This document shows positions 27,364 to 36,489 of a stretch of DNA of 64,000 bases, piece by piece. The notes beneath the pieces were generated by a model. It saw only the letters and a list, made by a program, of their open reading frames with translations, did no database searches and was not told the origin of the DNA. The stretch is from NCBI GenBank assembly GCA_024639905.1, contig JAHEGE010000004.1, positions 1 to 64,000 on the forward strand, given 5' to 3'. Each line of letters starts with the position of its first letter. Within the stretch, counting starts at the first letter, position 1. The position numbers and the translations under genes were made by a program. The stretch comes from Gammaproteobacteria bacterium (GTDB lineage Bacteria > Pseudomonadota > Gammaproteobacteria > Pseudomonadales > Pseudohongiellaceae).

Positions 27364-27519
27364 GGCCCGGGCGTTAAGGGCTTGAGTCAGCGCAAGGTTC
27401 TCTGCGATTTCTGTCGCATTACCTGCTTTATGGCATAGACAGCGGGGGGCCGAACTGGCATTTTTACGCTCCGATCTTAAAGTTAATATTTCAGATTGAT
27501 GCGTAAAAAGGATTTCGCT

Positions 27520-28602
27520 ATGGGTCTCCATCGTTCGCGTCGAAAGTTGATGTTTACCGTTTCTCTCGTTGCCGTTTTTACGGCCGCCTTGGTCGCGCTT
27601 GCAGCGCAATCAGAAGCGCTACAAGACTGGGCGATGCTCAAGCTGTTTGCCGCCGTCACGGTAGACCCCAATGCCTCTTCGGGCCCAGACTCACTGTCAG
27701 CGGCGGTTTGTGGTTCACGCTCGCCGATTCCCGACCCTCAACGCGCCGAAGCGTGCGTCCTAGTTAGCGCCGGCGATCGTCTGTTTGTCGTGGATGTGGG
27801 TGATGGCAGCGTCGCGCGCCTGCGGCAGTGGGCTATTCCCTTCAATCGAATCGAGGGTGTGTTTATCACGCACCTACATTCGGACCACATCTCTGACCTG
27901 GCTGATCTGCATCTCGCAACCTGGGTGTTGCAAGACCGGCCTGGGAAACTGCCGGTTTACGGGCCTGCAGGTATCGAGAAGATTACCGCCGGGTTCGAGG
28001 ATGCCTACGAGATAGACTATGGTTTGCGCAATGCGCACCACGGCGACGCACTCGCGCCGCTCGCGACCGCCGGATTCGATGCCCATGCAATAGCGGATTC
28101 TGCGCCCGTATTGCTGGACGAAGACGGTCTAAAGGTTACAGCTTTTTTGGTGCAACATGCGCCGGTGGTACCTGCCTACGGCTACCGCTTCGACTACAAA
28201 GGCAGGTCGTTGGTAATTAGCGGCGATACCACGAAGAGCGCAGAGCTAATCGAACAGAGTCGCAACGTCGATGTTCTCTTCCACGAGGCGCAGTCGAATG
28301 AGATGCTAGCGCTGATGAGGACGGCCTCGCTAGCAAACGGGCAGACTAAACGCGCCAAACTTTTCGAAGACATCACGACCTATCATTCAACGCCCGAGGA
28401 GGCAGCCGAGGTTGCCAACGAGGCGGGCGTTGGACACTTAGTGTATTACCACCTGACCCCGCCGCCACGCACGTGGCTTATGGAGAAGCGGTTATTACGC
28501 AATGCGGTGAGGGTGCGCCCAAAAGACTGGACGCTGGCGGAAGATGGTACTCAGGTCACGCTTCCGGTCGGCAGTGCCGACATCATTCTAGGCTCGCGTT
28601 AG
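27520..28602 (+). CDS. Metallo-beta-lactamase fold hydrolase (RNase Z/arylsulfatase-like), exported
   Basis: 360 residues from ATG at 27520, which has AAGGA eight bases upstream; TTG and ATG codons at 27496/27499 lack one. An N-terminal hydrophobic segment (about 10-30) suggests a signal peptide or anchor. Zinc ligands: THLHSDHISD (about 117-126), an Asp in VISGDTT and His in LVYYHLTPP. The layout resembles RNase Z-like and exported arylsulfatase-like members. Substrate unknown. Its end overlaps the convergent GNAT gene by 20 bases. Confidence 0.82.
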   Translation: MGLHRSRRKLMFTVSLVAVFTAALVALAAQSEALQDWAMLKLFAAVTVDPNASSGPDSLSAAVCGSRSPIPDPQRAEACVLVSAGDRLFVVDVGDGSVARLRQWAIPFNRIEGVFITHLHSDHISDLADLHLATWVLQDRPGKLPVYGPAGIEKITAGFEDAYEIDYGLRNAHHGDALAPLATAGFDAHAIADSAPVLLDEDGLKVTAFLVQHAPVVPAYGYRFDYKGRSLVISGDTTKSAELIEQSRNVDVLFHEAQSNEMLALMRTASLANGQTKRAKLFEDITTYHSTPEEAAEVANEAGVGHLVYYHLTPPPRTWLMEKRLLRNAVRVRPKDWTLAEDGTQVTLPVGSADIILGSR

Positions 28603-29143
28603 CGGCCGCCCAACTCGCGGGCGTTATCGCATAGCAGAGCGTCTCTGCAGGATCGATGCTCACCGCGAGTACTGCCGTATAGCGATAGGCGGCGCCGATT
28701 TTCTCAGCCGCCTTTTGTGAACGCGTATTACTGGGCGCGATGTGTAGCCATACCTCGTCGACTGCCAGAAACGCGTGTTCTAACATCAGCGACTTCATCT
28801 GCTGGTTCCAACGCCCGCCCCAATAATGATGATCGAGAAACGTAAAGCCTATCGATACCGATTCGGGGATATCCGGCGTAGGATAGAAACGTGAGCAGCC
28901 AATAATATCGTTACCCGAATGCTCTTCGAGCGCATTATCGATTGCTACCAGCGTAGTGCCGGTCCCGAGTAGATAGGCGAAGTATTCTTCAAAGACTTCG
29001 CGTTGCCATCGGTCGTGTTTCGGATGCCCAGCCCAAGTCTCGGGAGCAGACGCCGCCAGATACAAGCCTTCGAAATCAGCCTCTGCAAGCGGGCGCATCG
29101 ACAGTGCGGCGCCGTTAAGCCTAGGCTGAAAATCGAAATTCAT
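28583..29143 (-). CDS. GNAT N-acetyltransferase (RimJ/RimL-like)
   Basis: 186 residues. The GNAT core is visible: N-terminal LRPLAEADFEGLY-type strand (here MRPLAEADFEGLYLAA), SIGFTFLDHHYWGGRWNQQMKSLML (about 95-120, acetyl-CoA loop region) and HIAPSNTRSQKAAEKIGA (about 134-151), typical of ribosomal-protein and resistance-type acetyltransferases. Acceptor unknown. It lies 32 bases downstream of the glyoxalase-like gene and may share its transcript. Confidence 0.85.
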   Translation of the reverse strand: MNFDFQPRLNGAALSMRPLAEADFEGLYLAASAPETWAGHPKHDRWQREVFEEYFAYLLGTGTTLVAIDNALEEHSGNDIIGCSRFYPTPDIPESVSIGFTFLDHHYWGGRWNQQMKSLMLEHAFLAVDEVWLHIAPSNTRSQKAAEKIGAAYRYTAVLAVSIDPAETLCYAITPASWAAANASLE

Positions 29144-29175
29144 CGGCGTCTACTCTCCGAGAAGTCTAGGAGGGA

Positions 29176-29571
29176 TTAGGCAGGGATGCGGTGCAGCGCG
29201 CAGATTTTATTGCCTGAAGGGTCGCGTAGATACGCCAGATACATTGCGCCGGTCGAGCCTTCACGAATGCCTGGTGCGTCCTCACAAGTCGTGCCGCCGT
29301 TCGCCACGCCGGCGGCATGCCAAGCATCGCCCTGCGCCGCATCGGCTACCGTGAACCCGATAGTGCCGCCATTAGCGCCCGTTGCTGCGTTGCCGTCTAG
29401 CGGTTGGGTAATCGCGAAGATTCCCGTTGGCGTCATGTAGAAATAGCGCTTAATGCCAGTAGGGCTTGGATTTAAGACGCCTGGGCCGATGCCTATCGCG
29501 CCGAGTGTGGCGTCGTAAAAGGCCTTTGATGCCTCGATGTCGGTAGCGCCGAGCATGATGTGACTGAACAT
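29176..29571 (-). CDS. Glyoxalase/bleomycin-resistance (VOC) family protein
   Basis: 131 residues from ATG at 29571, preceded by AGAGGAAG. Two beta-alpha-beta-beta-beta modules: MFSHIMLGATDIEASKAFYDATLG at the start and YLAYLRDPSGNKICALHR at the end, the latter with the usual DPxGNK turn and a candidate metal His/Glu region. VOC members bind metals or small molecules; the role here is not defined. The longer upstream frame lacks a signal and is not used. Confidence 0.85.
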   Translation of the reverse strand: MFSHIMLGATDIEASKAFYDATLGAIGIGPGVLNPSPTGIKRYFYMTPTGIFAITQPLDGNAATGANGGTIGFTVADAAQGDAWHAAGVANGGTTCEDAPGIREGSTGAMYLAYLRDPSGNKICALHRIPA

Positions 29572-29680
29572 GGTCTTCCTCTCTTTTAGGTTTTCGATTC
29601 TTCTACCGCTGTTTGTTGCAGCGCGCAGTGCAACTGAGTCTAACTCAAAATCCCATCCGGGTGCGCGCGCTATTCGCTGC

Positions 29681-30865
29681 CTAGTCGCACTCCACGCGAA
29701 TCGCGGCGGCGACAGCGAGCGCTTTGCTCGTTGCCTCTTCGACCGTCGCTGCTCGTGCAAGGCCAACCCCCATCCTGCGCTTGCCTTGCACCTCGGGCTT
29801 ACCAAAGAGGCGCAGTGACGTATCGGGGAGCGCCGTCGCCGCGTGCAAATTGCCGAAGCGAATGTTGGCGCTGTCGGCTTCGACTAAGAGAACCGCCGAC
29901 GCAGAGGGGCCGTGAAAATGAATAGCAGGAATGCTTAAGCCCAAGATCGCTCGCGCGTGCAACGCAAACTCAGACAAGTCTTGCGAGATAAGCGTCACCA
30001 TGCCGGTATCGTGCGGTCGCGGCGACACCTCACTGAAGATTACCTCGTCGCCACAAACGAATAGCTCGACGCCGAATAAGCCCCGTCCGCCTAACGCGGC
30101 GGTGACGCGAGTAGCGATCTCTTGTGCGCTGGCCAACGCCGCCGCCGACATCGCCTGTGGCTGCCACGATTCGCGGTAGTCGCCATCTTCTTGTCTATGG
30201 CCAATTGGTTCACAGAAACTTGTGCCATCAACATGGCGTGTGGTGAGCAGGGTAATCTCGTAATCGAAAGCGACAAATCCTTCAATGATGACCTTGCCGG
30301 CTCCCGCACGGCCGCCCGCTTGTGCGGTGTCCCAGGCGGAATCTATCTGTGCGGCGGTGTGCACCGTGCTTTGGCCCTTGCCGGACGAGCTCATGATTGG
30401 CTTCACCACACAGGGCAGTCCAATGTCGGCAATTGCTTGCAGGTATTCCTCTCGTGACGCGGCGAAACGGTAAGGCGAGGTGGCGATGCCAAGCTCTTCT
30501 GCCACGAGGCGGCGGATGCCCTCGCGGTTCATCGTGAGCTGCGCGGCCCGTGCGCTCGGCACCACATGCACGCCTTCCGCCTCGAGCTCGACCAGAGTCG
30601 CCGTGGCGATCGCCTCTATTTCGGGCACCACGAAGTCGGGCCTCTCTACTTCGATTACGCGGCGCAGCTCGTCGGCATCGAGCATCGAAAACGTATAACT
30701 GCGATCCGCAACCTGCATAGCTGGCGCGTTGGCGTAGCGATCACAAGCGATCACTTCAACGCCAAGGCGCTGGAGTTCAATAACGACCTCTTTGCCAAGC
30801 TCACCCGAACCCAACATCAGAACCTTCGTCGCGGAGGGCGAGAAGGGCGTGCCTAGAACGCTCAT
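29681..30865 (-). CDS. purT: Formate-dependent phosphoribosylglycinamide formyltransferase
   Basis: 394 residues, family length (E. coli 392). ATP-grasp enzyme that uses formate and ATP to make formyl-GAR in purine synthesis. Seen: [13 protein letters not shown] (about 15-27), [18 protein letters not shown] (about 155-165, ATP-binding loop), [16 protein letters not shown] (about 275-290) and [10 protein letters not shown]. The start overlaps the end of the upstream small acidic gene by four bases (ATGA), so translation is probably coupled. Confidence 0.95.
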   Translation of the reverse strand: MSVLGTPFSPSATKVLMLGSGELGKEVVIELQRLGVEVIACDRYANAPAMQVADRSYTFSMLDADELRRVIEVERPDFVVPEIEAIATATLVELEAEGVHVVPSARAAQLTMNREGIRRLVAEELGIATSPYRFAASREEYLQAIADIGLPCVVKPIMSSSGKGQSTVHTAAQIDSAWDTAQAGGRAGAGKVIIEGFVAFDYEITLLTTRHVDGTSFCEPIGHRQEDGDYRESWQPQAMSAAALASAQEIATRVTAALGGRGLFGVELFVCGDEVIFSEVSPRPHDTGMVTLISQDLSEFALHARAILGLSIPAIHFHGPSASAVLLVEADSANIRFGNLHAATALPDTSLRLFGKPEVQGKRRMGVGLARAATVEEATSKALAVAAAIRVECD

Positions 30866-31308
30866 ACCCTGTCCTCCTCAATGGGGTCTAGTCCAATAGC
30901 GGTAAACACCAGGTCGCAATCGAGTCTGCGCCAGTCGTCGCCCACGCCCCCATGGTCTTCGAACTCTTCGAAAGACTCCCACAGGTCGTCGGTAATATTC
31001 CAGCCGCCGTCATCGGTCTGCGTCTCGCGCGGGAGGTCGAAGTGACCCGTCACCCGCAGGAACTGCTCCGAGTGGTACGGATTGTCTTCTTCGCCGCATT
31101 CGCAGAACAGTATCTCTGAATCGCTGTCGAGAATCTGACCCATTGAATAGAGTTCTGGATCGATGGCGATCTCTAAGGGATCATCGCTATGATGAAAGTT
31201 CGTCTCCCAGCGTTGAAAAATCTGCCCGGTTAACACGTGCTCAACATAGTAGATGCGCTCGAAGGAATCTTCTCGGGTAATGACTTTGTATTTTCTGATG
31301 GGACTCAC
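30862..31308 (-). CDS. Small acidic protein of unknown function
   Basis: 148 residues from GTG at 31308. No ATG is available, and the open frame upstream overlaps the arsC remnant in antisense. Soluble, strongly acidic in its second half, with a [10 protein letters not shown] pair of cysteines (about 80-90) and aromatic residues ([16 protein letters not shown]). Family not recognised. Its last four bases overlap purT, which suggests co-expression, but a purine link is only positional. Confidence 0.55.
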   Translation of the reverse strand: MSPIRKYKVITREDSFERIYYVEHVLTGQIFQRWETNFHHSDDPLEIAIDPELYSMGQILDSDSEILFCECGEEDNPYHSEQFLRVTGHFDLPRETQTDDGGWNITDDLWESFEEFEDHGGVGDDWRRLDCDLVFTAIGLDPIEEDRV

Positions 31309-31390
31309 CTTTTCACAGTTTTTGCTAAGAGTCGCAAAACTGTCATAGTTTGCTGCGACGCTTAGGCGGGGTTTCAAGAGTACTATGATA

Positions 31391-31592
31391 ATGGACTCAA
31401 CGAGTACACACGAGAACAACAGCAAACAACGCGTACTGGTGCTCTGTACAGGTAATTCCTGCCGCTCGATCATGGCAGAGGCGCTAATCAACCACCTGGG
31501 TGCCGGCAAGGGGTACCGAGGCCGAAATAAAAGCGGTGTTCGATCAGGTGTTCAGCCAGCTGCGACAATCCATTGAGGAGCAGTGGCTATGA
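31391..31592 (+). pseudogene. arsC: arsC (LMW-PTP-type arsenate reductase), internally deleted
   Basis: The 5' part encodes RVLVLCTGNSCRSIMAEALINHL, the ArsC P-loop with catalytic Cys in CTGNSCRS. After GAGK at about 31510 the reading jumps frame, and the other frame gives GTEAEIKAVFDQVFSQLRQ up to TGA at 31590-31592, the classic ArsC C-terminus. The roughly 100 residues between, including the two redox cysteines and the DP acid loop, are missing. The gene cannot make a working reductase. The stop overlaps the acr3 ATG (ATGA), the usual arsC-acr3 operon join. Confidence 0.85.
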
Positions 31593-32671
31593 CACATTCT
31601 GAGAACACCTCGGCGTTGGGAATGTTCGAGCGCTACCTCTCAGTGTGGGTTGCCCTGAGTCTTGCCACGGGCGTCGTACTGGGTCTGGCCCTGCCAGCTT
31701 TATTCGAAACAGCCGCTGCGCTGCAGTACGCCAATGTGAATTTCATTATCGCCGTGCTCATTTGGGTGATGATTTACCCCATGATGATCGGCGTGGATTT
31801 CGGCTCGCTCAAGGATGTTGGCAGAAAGCCTAAGGGGCTGTGTATTACTTTAGTTGTGAACTGGCTGATCAAGCCCTTCACAATGGCGCTGCTTGGGCTG
31901 CTGTTCTTTGAAGTGCTGTTCGTCGAGTGGGTCGACGCCCAGTCTGCCAAGGAATACATCGCTGGCATGATTCTGTTGGGCGTGGCGCCCTGCACGGCCA
32001 TGGTCTTTGTATGGAGCCAGCTGGTGCGCGGCGACGCGAACTACACGCTGGTTCAGGTGACTGTGAACGACCTTATTATGGTCTTTGCCTTCGCACCACT
32101 TGCCGCGCTGCTACTGGGTGTTGCCGAGCTCACGGTTCCTTGGAACACGCTTTTGCTTTCGGTGCTTTTGTATGTCGCCATACCGCTAATTGCTGGCTAT
32201 TTAACTCGACAGCGTTTGGCGTGGTCGCTAGCAGCTAATGCGGAAGCCGCGGATGTCTCTGCGCGGGTTGCCGAGTTCACCAGCAAACTCAAACCGTATT
32301 CTGTAATTGGACTGCTCGCTACTGTGGTCTTGCTGTTCGGATTTCAAGCGCAAACGATTATTGCTAAACCGCAGATCATCGCACTCATCGCTTTGCCGCT
32401 GATTATTCAGAGCTACGGTATTTTCGCACTCGCCTACGGCTGGGCCTATCTCTGGCGCGTGCCTTTTAGTACCGCAGCGCCGGCCGCGCTTATTGGCACG
32501 TCCAATTTTTTTGAGCTCGCTGTCGCGGTGGCCATTAGTTTGTTTGGGCTCAACTCAGGTGCGGCGCTAGCCACGGTTGTCGGCGTACTTGTTGAGGTGC
32601 CTGTCATGCTCTCGCTAGTCGCCTTGGCTAACCGCAGCCGCACTGTGTTTGACGCGCGCTCAGCTGTCTAA
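31589..32671 (+). CDS. acr3: Arsenite efflux transporter, ACR3 family
   Basis: 360 residues, about ten membrane helices, inner membrane. ACR3 exports arsenite. The conserved cysteine sits in [15 protein letters not shown] (about 137-151), and the [18 protein letters not shown] motif is near 305-322. ATG at 31589 has GAGGAG eight bases upstream, within the arsC remnant, and overlaps its stop. With arsC lost, this gene alone would protect against arsenite but not arsenate reduction products made elsewhere. No arsR is adjacent. The 3' end overlaps the convergent kinase gene by 12 bases. Confidence 0.93.
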   Translation: MTHSENTSALGMFERYLSVWVALSLATGVVLGLALPALFETAAALQYANVNFIIAVLIWVMIYPMMIGVDFGSLKDVGRKPKGLCITLVVNWLIKPFTMALLGLLFFEVLFVEWVDAQSAKEYIAGMILLGVAPCTAMVFVWSQLVRGDANYTLVQVTVNDLIMVFAFAPLAALLLGVAELTVPWNTLLLSVLLYVAIPLIAGYLTRQRLAWSLAANAEAADVSARVAEFTSKLKPYSVIGLLATVVLLFGFQAQTIIAKPQIIALIALPLIIQSYGIFALAYGWAYLWRVPFSTAAPAALIGTSNFFELAVAVAISLFGLNSGAALATVVGVLVEVPVMLSLVALANRSRTVFDARSAV

Positions 32672-33508
32672 AAACCGCAGCAGGCAATCCAACTGCGCTT
32701 TTTGTGGAGAGCCGCGCCGGCGCCACCAGAGAATTTCCAGTAGCCCATAGTAGGCTTGGTAATAGTGCAGGCGCTGCAGAAACTGCGTATCAATTCTTTC
32801 TAAGCCGTAGCCTTCGAACAACTGCGTTTTCTGGGCCTCGTTTAGTGTATTACCCGCACAGACAACGGCAAGCTCGAACGCGGGGTCCATCGCCGCCGCG
32901 TATTCCCAATCAATTAACTGCAGCACGCTGTCAGCGCTGACCAGATTGGCGAGTAGGCAGTCGTTGTGACAAGGCACGGTGGTGATCGGCTCGTTGGGAA
33001 AATGTTGCGCTAGCCACTGGGCGCAGTCTTCAATCAGCTTGCTGTCCGCCTGCCCTTGATAAGGGCGCGCTGCCAGAAGATTTTCTTGCAGATAGTCTAG
33101 CGGCTGCAAAGCAGGCAGCGCGATCGGCAGCTCATGCACTTGCCTCAGCAGCCTCCCAATAGCAGACAATTTTGTCAGCGACGGCTTCTCGCCTGCAATG
33201 AACGGCGTGACTAATACTTCCGCCGAGCAATACACCACGCTCGGCGCCAAGCCTGCTTGCGCGGCTGCAGAATGCGCGGCGCGTTCAGACTGTCTGTTTA
33301 CACCCAGACTTGGGCCTTCTGCATTCAGCCGGAGCACCCATTGCTGTACACCATCGCTTACTAGAAAAGAGACATTGCTCTCGCCACCTAAGCGCGACAT
33401 CAGCTGCGGTTTACGCGCAGGCCGCGGATGCCACTGCGGCCAGAGAGCAAGCGCGGCGTCTAAGCGCCGGCGGTCGAGCTGCGATAGGTTTTCAGCCATG
33501 CTGACCAT
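32660..33508 (-). CDS. APH-fold kinase, probable thiamine kinase of the TPP-controlled operon
   Basis: 282 residues from ATG at 33508; ATG at 33499 with GGATGG upstream is an alternative. Aminoglycoside/choline kinase fold: [11 protein letters not shown] (about 40-50, nucleotide loop), catalytic [10 protein letters not shown] (about 180-189) and [18 protein letters not shown] (metal-binding Asp, about 199). In E. coli ThiK phosphorylates thiamine to thiamine phosphate. The position after a PnuC-family gene and TonB receptor under a TPP riboswitch supports that role here, by inference. It overlaps pnuT by about 40-49 bases. Confidence 0.8.
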   Translation of the reverse strand: MVSMAENLSQLDRRRLDAALALWPQWHPRPARKPQLMSRLGGESNVSFLVSDGVQQWVLRLNAEGPSLGVNRQSERAAHSAAAQAGLAPSVVYCSAEVLVTPFIAGEKPSLTKLSAIGRLLRQVHELPIALPALQPLDYLQENLLAARPYQGQADSKLIEDCAQWLAQHFPNEPITTVPCHNDCLLANLVSADSVLQLIDWEYAAAMDPAFELAVVCAGNTLNEAQKTQLFEGYGLERIDTQFLQRLHYYQAYYGLLEILWWRRRGSPQKAQLDCLLRFLDS

Positions 33509-34041
33509 CCGAAGGCGATAATAACGAGGTAAACCACGAACAGCATCGCTGTGACGTAGAGTTCACGGTCAAGGTAAAGCGCTACCGATAACGAATCAAT
33601 TACTAGCCAGTAAAGCCAATTTTCTAAGATTTTCTTCGCCACCATAAACGTAGCAACCACACCGCCCCAGGTGGTCAAGGAATCAACAAAGGGCCGCTGG
33701 GCGTCGCTGAAGGTCGATAGGGCATAGCCCGACGCCACAGTAAGCAGAGCTATAAGACCCAGCGCGCCCAGGTGCTGCGCTGGAGTCCAGCGCGAGATGA
33801 CTAAGGCAGTTGTTTCATCACGATTATCCCTACCGCGCCACTGCCGCCAACCGTAGATCGCCATAGCAAGGTAGTACAGCTGCAGCGCAGATTCCATGTA
33901 CAACTTTGCATCCCAGAATAAAAACAAGAACAGCAGCGTAGAGAAGAACGCCGCTACCCAACAGAGAATATTCACTTTTACCGCCAGCAGCAGATACAGC
34001 ACGGCTAAGATAACAGCCGCTATCTCAAGGGGTGAGGTCAC
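33460..34041 (-). CDS. pnuT: PnuC-family permease, probable thiamine transporter PnuT
   Basis: 193 residues with seven likely membrane helices and the PnuC hallmark tryptophans (YGWRQW about 63-68; ENWLYWLVIDSLSVALYL about 140-157). PnuC relatives move vitamin precursors by facilitated diffusion with metabolic trapping. The TPP riboswitch and flanking TonB receptor and kinase point to thiamine rather than nicotinamide riboside. The start overlaps the TonB receptor end by four bases. The kinase downstream would trap the vitamin. Confidence 0.88.
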   Translation of the reverse strand: MTSPLEIAAVILAVLYLLLAVKVNILCWVAAFFSTLLFLFLFWDAKLYMESALQLYYLAMAIYGWRQWRGRDNRDETTALVISRWTPAQHLGALGLIALLTVASGYALSTFSDAQRPFVDSLTTWGGVVATFMVAKKILENWLYWLVIDSLSVALYLDRELYVTAMLFVVYLVIIAFGWSAWLKTYRSSTAGA

Positions 34042-36131
34042 AGAGCAAACTCTAGGTTCACGCCGATGAGCCTTGGTTCACCGAACTGCAGATAGGGCTC
34101 GGGCGCGTAGTCTTTGCGCGGATCGTTGCCGAAGGCGCCAAAGAAGAAACCGCGCACGGCAACGTCTTGATTGCTAAGATTGCGCGCCCAGAGTTGAGCG
34201 CTCCACCTATCAGCGTCGTAGCGCAGGCTCAGGTTAAGAAGCTCAAAGGCATCACTCTTAATGTTATGACTGTCGGAAAAATAGAAGCCGTCTTTGGCGT
34301 CAACCGACGCCGACAAAGACCAGCGGCCAACAGCATAGTCGGCGCCAATGTGCGCCATATAGTTTGGCGCGTGGGCTTGGTCCCGACCCGCAAGATCTTG
34401 CTGCTCTGAATTAATGAAGCGGTCGAAAGTCGCATCAAGAAGACCGGCGCTCGCGGTGAAGCTGAGCTGCGAAGTCGCCAGCCACTGGGCTTCGACCTCC
34501 AGGCCACGGTTAGTGCCTTCGGCCGCGTTGCCCAGGTAATCTATGAACTCAGTGCTGCCGTCATCGCGAAGCTTGCCCGTTGAGCTTTTTACCTGCTGAT
34601 CGCGACGCGCATCGTGGAAGACTGCCGCTTTTAGACTTAGCGTGTTATCGAACAGGCTCGACTTAATACCGAGCTCCGTTTCAATCAGCGACTCTTCACC
34701 GAAACTGCGTAGCTCAGGCGCCAGTGTGCCGTCGGTATTAAAGCCGCCGGCCTTGTAGCCACGCGCAATACTCGCGTAAGCCAAGGTGTTGTTGTTTAGC
34801 GCGTACTTAAGCGCGATTCGCCCGCCCCAGAAATTTTCGTCCGGCGCAAAAGCCGCGGTATCGGAATCTGCATAGTTGGCCTCGCGCGATTCAAGCCTTA
34901 GGCCGGTCTCAAGCGTTAGCTGGTCAGTCAGCTGCGTGTCTAGTTGCGCATAGACTGCCAAGGTATCGAAGGCGAAGTCGCTAAAAAACGGGGCATCAAG
35001 GTAGGTGTAGTCCCTGCGCAGTGTTTCGTCACTGCTGAGCGTGTAAAGCCCGACTAGCCACTGAGTGCTGTCCGCGAACAAGCGGCTGCTGTCATTCGAA
35101 AGCGCGCGCAGCTCGAAGCTGTGGGTATCACGCTCGCGCACGTAGCGGTCAGTCGAGTTGTAGCCGAAGGGATGGATACCGTCGAAGGCCCAGTCTTCGT
35201 CATAGCCATAGTCTAGATCTGATTCTGCTAAACCCACAATAAACTCGACATCAGCGGCAGCCAGTGCCCAGCTGCTCGTTGCGGCAAACAGAGTCGACTG
35301 TTGGCGGTCGAATCCCGGTTCATCAGACAGCGTAGTCCGAGTATTGTCTAAGGAAAACGAATCGTAGCCGTTATCCATATCAACGTGGGACAGGGTGAGA
35401 TCAAGCTGCCAGCTCTCTGTCACTTCAATCGCCAGCTTGGCGCGGGCGCTAAGCTCGTCGCGCGCGTTATTATCGCTAGTCCCCAGAAAATCGTTACTGT
35501 AGAAACCGTCTGAACTGTGCTGTTCGATCGCCACGCGTCCGTTCACTGAGGACGTCAGGGCGCCGTTCACGAAGGCGGAGACCGTGCTGGAGTTATAGTC
35601 GGCAATACCAAGCTTCAGACCAGCGTCAAACTCTTCAGCCGCCGCTTTGCTTCTTATATTAATCAGTCCCGCCAGCGCATTGGCGCCGTAGCGTGTGCCC
35701 TGCGGGCCGCGCAGTACTTCTACCTGTTCGATATCCATGGTTGTCGCGATCGTGCCTGCACCGCTGAAATCCACGTTGTCGATCAGCACGCCAACCGAAG
35801 GATTAATGGGGGCAACAAACTGGCTGCGCTCGCCAATGCCGCGGATCTGAAAGAAGCGAGCGCGGTTAGACCCCGCTGAATAGTTCACATTAGGGATCGC
35901 ATTCACCAGCTCTTCAATGTGCTGGGCGCCACGAGAAGCGATACGCTCGTCTGTCATCACTGTCACACTTGAGGCGATATCAAGATCGGCGCTCGAGCGA
36001 AAATCAGCAGTAATCAGGATTTCTTCAATAGTCAGCGGGGCTGAATCCTGGGCGAACGCGGCACCGGCTTGGTACAAAATACCAAGACCTGTCAGAACGG
36101 CTCTGCTGAGTAACTTGCGGGATGTTTTCAT
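34038..36131 (-). CDS. TonB-dependent outer membrane receptor, probable thiamine uptake
   Basis: 697 residues. Signal peptide ends AFAQ (about 28). TonB box-like IEEILITA (about 35-42), plug domain (about 48-160) with QVEVLRGPQGTRYGANALAGLINI, then a beta-barrel ending in aromatic-rich strands and the final EFAL. It moves a scarce ligand across the outer membrane using TonB energy. The TPP riboswitch leader and pnuT-kinase partners identify thiamine or a relative as the likely ligand. AGGAGA (36137-36142) lies before the ATG and sits in a leader hairpin. Confidence 0.9.
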   Translation of the reverse strand: MKTSRKLLSRAVLTGLGILYQAGAAFAQDSAPLTIEEILITADFRSSADLDIASSVTVMTDERIASRGAQHIEELVNAIPNVNYSAGSNRARFFQIRGIGERSQFVAPINPSVGVLIDNVDFSGAGTIATTMDIEQVEVLRGPQGTRYGANALAGLINIRSKAAAEEFDAGLKLGIADYNSSTVSAFVNGALTSSVNGRVAIEQHSSDGFYSNDFLGTSDNNARDELSARAKLAIEVTESWQLDLTLSHVDMDNGYDSFSLDNTRTTLSDEPGFDRQQSTLFAATSSWALAAADVEFIVGLAESDLDYGYDEDWAFDGIHPFGYNSTDRYVRERDTHSFELRALSNDSSRLFADSTQWLVGLYTLSSDETLRRDYTYLDAPFFSDFAFDTLAVYAQLDTQLTDQLTLETGLRLESREANYADSDTAAFAPDENFWGGRIALKYALNNNTLAYASIARGYKAGGFNTDGTLAPELRSFGEESLIETELGIKSSLFDNTLSLKAAVFHDARRDQQVKSSTGKLRDDGSTEFIDYLGNAAEGTNRGLEVEAQWLATSQLSFTASAGLLDATFDRFINSEQQDLAGRDQAHAPNYMAHIGADYAVGRWSLSASVDAKDGFYFSDSHNIKSDAFELLNLSLRYDADRWSAQLWARNLSNQDVAVRGFFFGAFGNDPRKDYAPEPYLQFGEPRLIGVNLEFAL

Positions 36132-36135
36132 TTGA

Positions 36136-36160
36136 ATCTCCTAAATATGAATTAAGAGAT
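36136..36160 (-). promoter_or_regulatory. Ribosome-binding-site hairpin in the thiamine operon leader
   Basis: On the minus strand ATCTCTTA (36160-36153) can pair with TAGGAGAT (36143-36136), eight pairs with one G-U, around a nine-base loop. The stem covers the AGGAGA ribosome binding site of the TonB receptor, four bases before its ATG. It is a ready expression platform for the TPP riboswitch upstream. Confidence 0.6.
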
Positions 36161-36204
36161 CCGGATAGATAGAGGGCGAACGATGAGATGTGGTGTGCAT
36201 CCTT

Positions 36205-36285
36205 TTCCTACGCCGGTATTAACCGGATCAGGTTCTAGGGTTCGCTGTGAACAGCATCTCAGGTCTTTCGACCACCCCTAAGGAA
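36205..36285 (-). ncRNA. TPP riboswitch (THI element)
   Basis: Reading the minus strand, the conserved core CTGAGAT (pyrimidine-binding helix) and GAACCTGATC...TAATACC...GCGTAGGAA are present in the right order. An outer stem TTCCT (36285-36281) with AGGAA (36209-36205) closes it. It binds thiamine pyrophosphate and represses the downstream receptor-pnuT-kinase genes when TPP is plentiful. The aptamer ends 74 bases before the receptor ATG. Confidence 0.95.
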
Positions 36286-36371
36286 CGCAGGCAGTATAGC
36301 AGCGCCGTTGTTAAATTCTAGTGCATATCGCGATAGAATCCCGTCACTAACTCAACTGCGGGAATCGTCAC

Positions 36372-36480
36372 ATGATCGAACTCGACGTCATCATCCCGAG
36401 CCGAGACATTGTGATTTTTCGTACCCTGCGTTTTGATAAGCGCGGTAGTGGACAAAGCACTGGCGACTTATCAAGCACGC
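36372..36480 (+). pseudogene. Possible alpha/beta hydrolase fragment
   Basis: From ATG at 36372 the frame reads about 36 residues including LRFDKRGSGQST, close to the RFDQRGSGxS strand of proline iminopeptidase-like hydrolases. It then runs into the REP-like palindrome and antisense glmS. If real, it is a small relic of a deleted gene. Short length keeps this uncertain. Confidence 0.3.
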
Positions 36481-36489
36481 GCGGGGCTG

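Noticed and set aside
36264-36281. AGGTCT-containing stretch resembling the REP-like family
   Set aside because: It belongs to the TPP riboswitch; the similarity is a few bases only.
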